Positions 25,560 to 36,067 of a stretch of 64,000 nt of DNA are shown piece after piece. Source of the DNA: Xiphias gladius (lineage: Eukaryota; Chordata; Actinopteri; Istiophoriformes; Xiphiidae); contig NC_053402.1 of NCBI RefSeq assembly GCF_016859285.1, positions 1,564,510-1,628,509 on the forward strand, given 5' to 3'. Positions within the stretch are counted from its first letter, which is position 1; every line of letters begins with the position of its first letter. The position numbers and the translations under genes were made by a program. Below the pieces are notes generated by a model. It was given only the letters and a program-made list of their open reading frames with translations. It did no database searches and had not been told where the DNA came from.

Positions 25560-26385
25560 GCTGATTTAATTTTAGTAGACCCTGACTGATGACTTTGACT
25601 TTATTGACCAGTTTTAGCTTTTCTCAGATATAATGAGTCAGTGTCAAGTTACAAGAAATTGCAGTACAGAAATGCCAAAGATACGTTTGAGGTAACTTAG
25701 GGACAGTGTTTTCCAGAAAGCACTGAAGTATAATTTTCATCTGTAAACTATTAAACTCTCATGTTGTATTGATAATGGCTTGGCTGGCTGGCTCTCATTT
25801 TTAGTCCCTCTTCCTCCTGCATAAAGTTTCATAAAATCTGTGTAAACGATAAATGATAGTGGGTGATAAGAATGGAAATCCCATTTTTCGATATTATGAT
25901 TTACATTCAGTCACCCCTCCATCCCCCTCTCGTCTTAACGTGTAAGTCTTTACAGAGGTGGTATGTAATGCCTAGTCTAACATTGACATAAATGTATGTG
26001 TATGTCTAATGGTGTGTAGGCCAAACTGAAGGGAGGTAGGTTTCCATGGCAGCCATGAGTTGTAGCAGCAGCTTTTTAATAGCGACACACTGAGACAGTT
26101 AAAGGTGCAGAAGAAGAAGGGAATTTATATATACAGTTAAAGGGGCTGTGCGCCTCTTTGTTCTTCTCCGTCTCGCCCCAAATTGCCATTGTATTGTGTC
26201 TGTCGTCATGGCGATGTATGGATTAGTTACGCCCACATGCCCCACGCTCTCCCTCTCAATCTCTTCCACATTTTAGTTTTCTATCTCTGCCAATCCCCCG
26301 CTTGCTCTTTTGGTATGGATGCTCAATTCAGGAACAATAGCTGGGGAAAAGGAGGGGTTTGCATATGTTTACTGTAAAGTAATAA
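25560..26385. other. Gene-free stretch before the first mpp2 coding exon
   Basis: I recognise nothing here beyond AT-rich sequence and short frames without domains. Confidence 0.5.
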
Positions 26386-26455
26386 CACAACTCCCGGCAG
26401 GAAAGCCAATAAGCGTATTTCCAAAAATGCTGAACTAGCTCTTTAACTTCCTTGG
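26385..26455 (+). repeat. Fragment of 'AAGCGTATTTCC...CTTTAA' fish repeat, copy 1
   Basis: Contains AAAGCCAATAAGCGTATTTC, AAAATGCTGAACTAGCTCTTTAA. The same tail occurs at 26625-26680 (AAAGCGAATAAGCATATTCC, GTTAAACTATTCAA), and what looks like an upstream part of the same family is at 28985-29130. Confidence 0.5.
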
Positions 26456-26624
26456 CCAAACCCCAGGGCAAACTGTGTTTCCTTCCACATTTGAGACTTT
26501 TTTTTTTTTTTCTCAACTTCTATAGCTGGTTCTATAGCTGCAGTAGAGCAGTGTGAGGGTCAAGCTTCTTGCTTGAGGGCACCACTGCATTTCAGGAAAG
26601 GGTCAGTGTTTCTTTTCTTCCTTT

Positions 26625-26680
26625 CTCTCAGCAAGAAAGCGAATAAGCATATTCCAAAGTGTTAAACTATTCAACCATAG
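26625..26680 (+). repeat. Fragment of the same repeat tail, copy 2
   Basis: CAGCAAGAAAGCGAATAAGC followed by ATATTCCAAAGTGTTAAACTATTC, parallel to copy 1, about 240 bases away and in the same orientation. Confidence 0.5.
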
Positions 26681-26813
26681 GAGGAAAACCTTGTATTTCT
26701 AAAATATCAACTTTCCAGCTGCTAACACTGAAATTTCACTTTCCTTCTGTTTTTGGGACTCATTGTACAGGATGGACAATTTTCTCCACTCTCCATTTTC
26801 CTTATTTTTATTT

Positions 26814-26862
26814 CTCTCTCTCTCTCTCTCTATCTCTATCTGTCTCTCTCTCTCTCTCCCTC
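26814..26862. repeat. (CT)n tract forming the polypyrimidine tract of the mpp2 exon 1 acceptor
   Basis: A CTCTCT run with a few A and G interruptions ends in CCCTCAG, directly before the exon that carries the mpp2 start codon. Confidence 0.85.
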
Positions 26863-26882
26863 AGATTGACTGAGGCCCTACC

Positions 26883-27346
26883 ATGCCTGTGGCCTCCACC
26901 AGGACAGAGCCTGGTGAGACCAGACACCTTCCTCCTCATTAGCTCCTCTCTCCATATGACCATTCACTATGTTTTCTTTATTCATGTTTCCCCTTAAAAA
27001 GGGCTCTTCAGTATGTAAAAACAAGAGTACAAGAATGTCTGACTTAAGTACAAATTTAATGTTGTTTCTCATGAATACAATCGAAGGGGTGGATAAATGT
27101 AAAGGTAATAGGATCCAATACAGGCTCTCTGTTATTAATTTGTGTTCTCCAAGCCAAAACCGTGACAACTCTGATTACGTCAGGAAGAGTATTCTCTCAG
27201 ACTTCCGAGCCACAGTAAACATTACACAACTCTTTTCACAGGCTGACTAGTACTTCACATAATGAGTAAACTAATCTTAATTTTTAAAATCAGCAGCAGT
27301 GCAGCTTCAAATAGTCTGACTCCAATGTTTCAGCATGCCTGTCTTT

Positions 27347-27418
<72 letters not shown>

Positions 27419-30400
27419 TGCGCGCGCCCGTTTATGTGTGTTGGCGTTTCAGTGCCCCAGGTGTTGGACGTGATGAGCGACAGCACGACCAGCTCCACCA
27501 CAGCCAATGACCTGGACCTCATCTACCTCAAAGGCATCATGGAGAGCCCTCTGGTGTGGTGCATGCACGTGTACACACACAGTTAAATTCATAGAAGAAA
27601 ACAGAAAAAACACAGAGCTTTGTGTATGTGTGTGTTTGTGTGTTAGGAGCAAGAGGAGAGCCTGAAGGAGCCGCGTCTGTCACCGGTGAGGGAGAACAAT
27701 GTGGAGCTCCTGCAGGAGATCCTCAGAGATCTGGACCCCTTTACACACCGCTCCGACACTGCAGCTGAGCTTGCCCGCATACTCACACAGCCTCATTTCC
27801 AGGTGTGGAACACACACGCATGCGTATACAGAACACCAAGATGTATTACATCTGTGACAAATATAGTACAATGTCAAAATGTCTTTTTATTATCAAACCA
27901 GTACTTCATCTTGGAGGCCTCTCTGAATCTGAAGATGAAGGTGTTTTTTTACACCTTTGAATACAGAACAGTCAAATTATTTTCTCTTCACAGAGTCCAT
28001 TAAAAAAGGGAAACGTAATAGTGTGACATTCAGTATTTTGATGTTTAGTGTCTGTGAATTTTTTCTCGTCAGTCTTTACTGGAAACTCATGATTCAGTGG
28101 CGTCCCAGGCTTGTGATAGCCCACCCCTTAGCCCATCTGATTTTGTGGATCATGAACTGGAGGACAGCCAGACACACAACCTGCACCCGCCACCTGACGC
28201 AATCCGCATGGTGGGCATACGCAAAGTGGCGGGGGAGCATCTGGTAGGTAACGTTAAAGCACAGTTAACAGGGCTGAGTTCGTTCCATGTTAGTTTGCAC
28301 TGTTGCTGCTCCCAGCACTCTCAGCATAATCTCATTCAAAGATTCAGTGAAAATATTGAAATTGTAATAAAAGAAACTGAGCTCCACTGAATGTTCCTGA
28401 ATGTTGTGCTTTTAGTGAAACAGTACACAACAGGAGATCATGTGTTGTTTGCCGCTAGTTACTACTGTAGATGCTGATTTTATTATCATTAATCACAGAA
28501 ACAGTTAATTATACAATATATAATTGGATACATATATTAACTTTGTTTCAGGGGGTGACGTTCAAGGTGGAGGGTGGGGAGCTGGTGATAGCCCGCATTC
28601 TCCATGGTGGTATGATAGACCAGCAAGGACTACTGCATGTCGGAGATATCATCAAAGAGGTAAGGTAGGCCATGAAATACAGACGGGTGACAAATTAAAG
28701 GAAAAACCTGAAAAATGACTGGAGAAACAGGATCGACAGTGCCCCCATCCATAGGGCCCGAGGGGTCACTGAATGGTTTGGGGATCAGTGGCGCCTTGAA
28801 ATTTGCCTCTGACCTGTCAAGCTCACCTATTAATATGTATTATCTTGTTTGTTTCTTCCATACTAAAACCTTGTCATCAATGCGAGGTTGCCCATCAACT
28901 ATCAAAAACTCCTGGGAAGCAGAGCACCCAAGAAATAGTTAAGCACGAAATGACATAATTCACATTTCTACACGTTGGCAGACAGCGGAGAGTTAGCAGT
29001 TTCCCCATGCTTTCAGTCTTTATGCTAAGATAACTGCCTGCTGGCTTTAGCTTCATATTTTGCACACAGACATCTGACTTTTGGCAAGGATGTAAATGGG
29101 TGTATTTTCCACAAATCTATTCCTTTAATGTCATTTACTGCAAGTAATCTGGACCATTTTTCCCTACATAATTAGGGACTAGTCCTCAAACTTTTACTTA
29201 TCTCAAAGGTGCTCTTAACAGTGGAGGACCACAAGGCTCCGTCCCTGATCCTCTATATGTCTTTCTTGTGTCATTTTCCATTAAAGGTGCCGCAATTATA
29301 GCTTTTTACATGTCAATCCAGAAAGTTTCTTTTGTCCACTGTGCCGGTAGGTGAATGGGCGAGAGGTGGGCCGGGACCCCAGGGTGCTGCAGGAGGAGCT
29401 TCAGGCAGCCAGTGGAAGTGTGATTCTGAAGATACTGCCCAGCTACCATGAAGCTATACCACCAAGACAGGTGACACATACAAACACCACACACAGAGTA
29501 GACTCACATCGGCATTCTCCAATTCATAAGTTTTGCTGATTTTTTTGTGCTTGTTTTGTATTTTGTGTGTAGGAATACAAAATGGACAGAAATTATATCA
29601 CTAAAAGTGCATACAATGTGAGATGAATCACTGAAGGTGCAAGAGAGCATACTGAGATAAAGACCCCAGCTGTGTTTCTGCAGGTGTTCTTTAAGTGTCA
29701 CTATGACTACGACCCAGCCAATGACAACCTAATTCCCTGTAAGGAGGCAGGTTTGAGGTTTGAGACAGGGGACATCCTGCAGATAGTCAACCAGGACGAT
29801 GTCAACTGGTGGCAGGTGGAGTACAGAAACAGCATGTATACGTAATGCATGTGTGCATACATTTTTTACTTCATTTTGTGTTGCCTGGCTGATTATAAAG
29901 AGGGCAGAAACTGCTAAAATTCAGATAGATTTTCAGAAAGATTACAATTCTGTGAAACCACAGAAACACGAGTGTTAGTTTTTGTTACATATCTATACAT
30001 TCTGTGTGTGCGTGCATGTGTTGTACAGGCGCGTCATGTGGAGGGTGGGAGCACGGGGCTGATCCCCAGTCAAATGCTGGAGGAGAAAAGGAAAGCTTTT
30101 GTCAAGAGAGATGTGGAACTGGCGCCAGCAGGTAACAGGAAATAATGAATAGTTTTTTTGCCGATTAACACTGCCATCTGGTGTTGAAAGACCCGGTCTG
30201 TAAGTAAATGTCATGTATGTTTTTAGTTGGTACCCCAAATGCCAATAATCAGAGGAAGTTAAATGATCCCAAGGGTTATATTCATGTCTAAATTTAAAAA
30301 TCACCCAAATAATCCTACTCTGAAGTGAGTGTAGTTTCCTCACTGTGAAACAAGCAGTCTATTGTCTGAAGAACTAAAAGATTAGACTTGAAATGTGCGA

Positions 30401-33400
30401 GACAAATAATCAAGATGATAGTGGGGTGTGGATGAAAGCAAAACGTAGAGATATGGGTCATGTTATTTATTTATTTATTTATTTGTGTTATTCATCTTGC
30501 TAATAATAACCATCACCTTTGAAGATGTTTAGTCTTTTTATCTTTTTCTTGAATCTCTGTTTCAGTCTGATGGGAAAAATGAACCTGGCATAAATGCAGT
30601 TCAAATGCCAGTACAAATGTAAATGCATTCATATCACGTCATCTGTGAGCTGAATAACCAATTGAGTGAGCAGAAATCACAAGTCAGCAACAACCCATTA
30701 ATTAGTTCACGAAAAAATTAACCAAGAGTAAATTAATCATTCCAAACATAATCATAATGAGAATCAATTAATACTTCAATTCAAGTCAGGGTTGAGCAAT
30801 AATCACTCAATATGCAAAATATGAGCAAGTCATTATCAGCAATCAATCAAGTCTTTGAGGAATTAAAAATCAATCATGAGCAAGCTAAATATGTCAGCGC
30901 ACTCAGTCATAAGCAGATAAAAAGTATCATAGGCAAAATCAACCATTAAAATGATAAAAATGTTTGAAACATGATATAAATATAGTGAGAAGGTTTATAA
31001 AGTAACAAATGATTACACTTTTTTGATCAATTGAAAATGTAGTCAAAGAAATATTCAAAATTTCAAAACATCAAATAGATGTCTACTAACCAAAATCACC
31101 AAATGACACTGTTCAAATCGTCATCAAGCAAAAAAAGCATTCATTAAGCATAGTAAAACAAACTGAATGTGTTCATTAACAGATTAAAAAGGATTTATCA
31201 GATGCAAGCGATAATCAATCGAAGGATCAAATGTGAGTAATAATTTAAGTACGAAATTATTTAAGAGAATAAGTCAAAGCAAAGGGAAAAGTGAAGGCGG
31301 TCTCAGACCAATCCCCCCGCAGTCAACTCGTTTCCTCTCTTCACTGAAGCCGGGAACAAGGGACCTTTTTTTTAACCCGACCTCCCATTATTCAGACTTC
31401 ATCTGCTGCAATTGCAGCTTGCAGAGTGACTTGCAGACTTGCGGTGTAAGGCATTGGTTTAGAGATGAGGTCAAAAGGTGTGGTCTGGAGGTCGAGGTGG
31501 CGTTCAGGGCTTGGTGAGCTTAGGCCACAACACAGTCAGAGCGACTTACATCAAGCAAATTTATAGAAAGTGTGTCAAAAAGGCTCCGCTTTCTAAAGGG
31601 AGCTCTTGAAATATTTGAGCTGCAACGAGGATTCTTCCGGGAGAACTAATACCCCATACATCAACATACATTACCAAAATATAAGTTCAATGAAGAGCCA
31701 GTGATTTTTAAGTATGAGGGAAGCATGACTTGAGTGCTCTGCAACAAACTAATGTGAAGGTTCTTTCATGTGACAGGAAATCTTTGTACTGGTGTTGGAG
31801 GGAAGAAGAAGAAGAAAATGATGTATGTGACCACCAAAAACGCAGGTAACAGAACCTGACATGCAAAATTTTATTGGTAGAACCCTGTACTGAAGTTACA
31901 TCATTTTTTACTTAATAGTCCTTACTAGTACCTGTCCCCTGATCAAGTGGAACATGTCCTTGTTCTTCTCTTTCCTGGTTTTCCTCTTTTCCTTCACCTG
32001 TGTTCTTCCCTCTTCCTTTCCTTTACTCCTTCCTGTCTTTCTTCCTCTCTCAGAGTTTGACAGACATGAAATATTGCTATACGAAGAGGTGGCCAAGGTC
32101 CCGCCTTTCAAGAGGAAAACTCTGATTTTGATTGGTGCCCAGGGTGTGGGGAGGCGGAGACTGAAGAACAACCTTCTATTGAGGGATCCACAGCTCTTTG
32201 GCACCACCATTCCATGTATGAAGTCTGATGTTAAAGTGGTCTATTGCTAGAATCGTGGTTTTATTATTAATTGCCTTTTGTGGGTCTTTGTTATTGTTGT
32301 CAGGTGACATTGTTATCTTGGCTTTACTGTCGATGTTGTAGTGGTTTTTTTTTTGTTTTGTTTTGTTTTTTTACTGTTCAGACAGTTTTATAGTCTGTTG
32401 TAACTAGGAAAAGTAAAATGCATCATGACTTTGTTCCAGAGGTAATTTCCTAAAAAAGTCCTTTTAGATTTTAAAAAACTTTGATAGGTCATCACACTAT
32501 CCAGACACAGCTAAATCACTTGTTTCACATGTGAGCTTTAGTCTGTTGCAGTTTCTGGAGGATTTTAGTCCTGGTTGATTTGGCAACACCCAGAAATTTC
32601 TGGGGGCAGCAAAACAAATTACTGTGGTTTTGATAAAGAAGTCCGGCAATAATTGGCCTTTTTCCATCACTCTCTGATCAACCGTGATCTGATTTGACGC
32701 TGCACACAGCATGAGTCTGCTAACAGCCCTGGTTACCCTGTTGAGAAAAGGGGGAGCTGTGCAGCCTGTCGCCCACAGCTCCTCATCTAACAGTTCACTG
32801 TGGCTGCTCCTTCTCGTTCCACTACTGCCTGCAACATGTCGAACTGATCCGCTGTCCAGAAGTTTCTTGTTTTCTTGTTTTGTAGAATTAGCCTAAACTA
32901 ATTATAAATAAACATAAAAAGCTAGTATTTTCAGCATATTAAATTATTTTAACATAATTATTTTATACTGAAACAATAACAGACTCAGACCCGACCAGCG
33001 TGCCAACCTGCCCATATCCATATGATTTCTGAAAATCGAACTATATCAACTGGTGATCCCAGCACAAGAACAGTTGAGGAATGTACACTCAAAGTCTGAA
33101 GTGTTAAACATGACAGTTGACGCAGCATCCTAACGCAGACAAGTTAGCCTACTGTTTTTAGAGGATATGCCATGTTGGTTGTTGAGTTGTGATATGCAAT
33201 CTGCTGTTTGGAAAGTCTACATTTGACTTTTTGATCGTCTGTTTTAACAAAATGCAGCCACACAAACAAATTCTTTGACACCATGTCAATTAGTTTGGAG
33301 GCGACTTCAGTAAATGGTCAGTAAATGTTAAATAGGTTAGATCTAGCAGTCTCCATTAGGTTGGGCGAGTTCAAATTTGTGAAAAAAAATAGGATGTATA

Positions 33401-35668
33401 TTTATATATATAGTTTATATTCATATAGATATATATAATAGTAGTTACAGGCTAGATGGACAATTATTAACAATGGGTAAGAAGTCATGCTGTGCTCTGC
33501 AGCCAAATGTTCTTAAAAAATAACTTAATTTTAAAGTCTAGTGGAGATGTGTATAAAATGATGCACAAGACATGTAGGATATTTCCACATGATAGAATGT
33601 TGGAGCCTTTCAGAAAGCGTAGAGTCTTGAGATTGAATTGTTTGAAAGCTTGAAGAAGCTAATAGATAGTACAGTATATATGTAATACTGACAGACGATT
33701 CAAGCAACTCTGCTTCTCTTAAAGAAGAAACAAAAGGGAGATGCATGTGTGTGCATACATGACTGTGTTTTTGTGTCTCTCCAGATACCTCCAGGAAGCC
33801 CAAAAAGGGGGAACGGGAAAGTCGGATGTACGCCTTCACCAGCCGCAGCAAGATGGAGACCGACATCAAGAACGGCCGCTATCTTGAACATGGAGAGTAC
33901 GACGGCAACCTCTATGGAATCAAGATCGACTCTATACATGAAGTGGTCGAGGCAGGGCGCATCTGCATACTGGATGCCAATCCTCAGGTACGCACAAACA
34001 CATTAAGTTATATTATTGAATCAAGACAAATATGTTCATAGTTAATGACCAAATAAGTAGAACGTGGCACTCACTCTGATACAATACAGTTTTAGATGAC
34101 CCACACTAAGATATGGGTCAATACATTTGTCTGTAACTACATATAAATTAGATGAAAATTCTGATTGTGTTTTTACAACTTGGTCAAATGTTTAGAGATT
34201 TGACCATACATACAATACAGAGACTTTTAATTTAAAAAGCCAATAAACATGTTGGGATAAAATCACTTTATATGTAAATTTCTTCCATTTTTCTTCTGTA
34301 ATTGTGTTTATAAGTGAATATTTTTGTTATTTAATTTTTCAATAGTAATATATTGAGTGATTATCACTAAAGATTTGTCCATTTTTCTAACCGCCTGTGT
34401 CATTTTTCTTGCATTTTGAGCTTCTGGCAGCTTTAACTTTGTTCGCTCAAACTGTTAAATTGACAAAATGATGAGTCAGAAGTATAGATGAGTTTGTGCT
34501 GAGGAAAAGGTATATCATGCATGTAAGTTGCTAAACAAAGACAAAACAAGGACAGGAATCAATGCATAGAAATTCATCAAAAATGAACCAAAATGAACCT
34601 ATGTTCACGGAGCACTTTCTTAGGTGTATGGAAATTAACTAGTTAGCTAAATTTGGTATAAAGCACTATACGTACATATATAGGAACATCGGCCGATATA
34701 TCTATATCGGAATTTTTTACCCCCTAAAATCGGTATCAGCATTGGCCATAAAAAATCCAGAGTCAGTCGGGCTCTACACAAAATATTACAAACACCTTTC
34801 ATTGTAATGCAGCCTGATACTCCGACACCACAAAGTACAGCCTCAAAATTTTGTCAACACACAAACATTTTAAGTATGGCAGTATTGATTATTTATTGCA
34901 GGGCTATAGTATTGCATTGCATGACATCATTCTGGTTTTTCTATAACTCTAGTCAGTTTGTTGACTAGAATCAATCAGTCCCTGATATCCTCCGTTCAGT
35001 GAGTTTGGTATCATGTGCCCTGCTCAAGGGCATCTTATACGAACGGACACTGTAGCACAAAGATAGTCATTCAGTGTCATCACTCAGGGATCTCCAGCCA
35101 GTTAGTTGACCCAAACCCAGCTGTTAAAACTCTCTGAGAAGAGAGTCTAATAAGAGTGTTATAACAGCTTAGTGTCTTCCTCCTGTGTTCTAGTCTCTCA
35201 AAGTGCTAAGGACCTCTGAGTTCTTGCCCTACGTGGTGTTCCTGCAGTCCCCAGACTTTGAGGTGCTCAAGGCAATGAACCACTCCGCTGTAGATGCCGG
35301 GGTGGTTACTAAAACACAGACGGTAAGAAAGACTTCTTCTATGCTCATACACAGGAGGAGGAGACATTTTCAGGGCAGAAAAGCAATGTGGAAGTTGGTA
35401 TAAACTGGAAATAGTTCAAAGAAGAAGACCTGTGACTCCAGTGAGAGTCCAATAAGAATATGCAAAACCAAGTCATGTCTTTCTGTCTCAGGATGAAGAA
35501 CTGCAGAGGACATGCGATGAGAGCGCTAAAATCCAGGCAGCCTACGGGCACTACTTTGATCTCAGCATCATTAACGACAACCTGGACGAGACCTACCGCA
35601 CTGTCAAAGCCGCCCTGGAAACGGTTTCTAAAAACCCCCAGTGGGTCCCTGTCACCTGGGTGTTCTAG
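26883..35668 (+). CDS. mpp2: MPP2-type MAGUK scaffold protein, 13 coding exons
   Basis: Membrane-associated scaffold of the p55/MPP family; it organises receptors and adhesion complexes under the plasma membrane, at synapses in mammals. Coding exons: 26883-26913, 27453-27553, 27647-27802, 28073-28243, 28552-28659, 29351-29470, 29684-29815, 30029-30131, 31777-31845, 32054-32215, 33785-33987, 35194-35322, 35492-35668. All junctions keep frame, giving 553 residues, the length of mammalian MPP2. Order: N-terminus [11 protein letters not shown]27 pair about 12-120, PDZ about 140-222 ([20 protein letters not shown]), SH3 about 230-300 ([16 protein letters not shown]), polybasic hook K317-K321, guanylate-kinase-like domain about 340-550 ([23 protein letters not shown]), ending [11 protein letters not shown]6 is the closest alternative, but VKRDVELAP and adjacency to pyya favour MPP2; a versus b copy is undecided. 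Exon 2 lacks part of the L27 linker found in human MPP2. Confidence 0.95.
27351..27415. repeat. (TG)n just upstream of mpp2 exon 2
   Basis: A perfect TG run of about 32 units ends about 37 bases before the exon 2 start at 27453, inside the region where the branch point and polypyrimidine tract must lie. Confidence 0.97.
28680..28790 (+). mobile_element. Internally deleted Tc1 copy in mpp2 intron 5
   Basis: The left end CAGACGGGTGACAAATTAAA follows a TA and matches the left end of the element at 18397. Within 50 bases it jumps to ATCGACAGTGCCCCCATCCA and GGGGTCACTGAATGGTTTG, which matches 19312-19360 of that element. This is a deletion derivative that kept one end and a piece of the transposase. 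The right end was not found. Confidence 0.75.
28985..29130 (+). repeat. Dispersed fish repeat in mpp2 intron 5
   Basis: Contains GCAGTTTCCCCATGCTTTCA, TATGCTAAGATAACTGCCTG, TGGCTTTAGCTTCATATTTT, ATCTGACTTTTGGCAAGGAT and TTCCACAAATCTATTCCTTT. These words, in this order, are typical of a very common non-autonomous fish element. The fragments at 26385 and 26625 look like the tail of the same family. Confidence 0.55.
30640..31240. repeat. Decayed AATCAAT/CAAGT-rich tract in mpp2 intron 8
   Basis: About 600 bases in mpp2 intron 8 (30132-31776) in which AATCA, TCAAT, AGCAA and AAATCA words recur at irregular spacing, e.g. CAGCAATCAATCAAGTC at 30838 and GCGATAATCAATCGAAGG at 31208. Purine-strand A is strongly favoured. 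It reads like an ancient tandem repeat that has lost its period. It is followed by a GC-richer segment (31280-31520) that may be a piece of a different repeat. Confidence 0.4.
34684..34785. repeat. 'ATCGGCCGATATATC' element in mpp2 intron 11
   Basis: Contains ACATCGGCCGATATATCTA, TATCGG, AAATCGGTATCAGCATTGGCC and GAGTCAGTCGGGCTCTAC, the end sequences of a common non-autonomous DNA transposon type of fish. No coding capacity. Confidence 0.6.
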
Positions 35669-35990
35669 AGACGGGATGGAATGTAAGGAACAAGGAAGAA
35701 AACATAGGCACTGAAGATATACCACTGTGTAACTAATGGATGTTGTTATTTAGATTTTCATACATTTCCACAGAGATTAAATCTGCCCTCAGCAGTAGCT
35801 TAGCATCAGAAAACTTTGTTCTTACTAAAGCTACAGCTTTACAGGATAAGTGGGTAAATAAGACATCCTTTAGTACACAAGGTTATATTTTCCAAGACAG
35901 GAAGGAAGGACTAGAGAAAACAAGGGGTGGGACAGGTGAATGAAGTCCTGAATGTCAGAAATTCACAGGTTTCACCTGGCTACATTAAGG

Positions 35991-36067
<77 letters not shown>

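Noticed and set aside
27262-27586. Frames with long Val-Cys or Thr-His runs
   Set aside because: They are produced by the TG array. Only the part from 27453 is a real mpp2 exon.
31280-31520. GC-richer segment in mpp2 intron 8 as a possible LTR
   Set aside because: No matching second LTR, no TG...CA ends with target duplication, and no retroviral coding sequence nearby.
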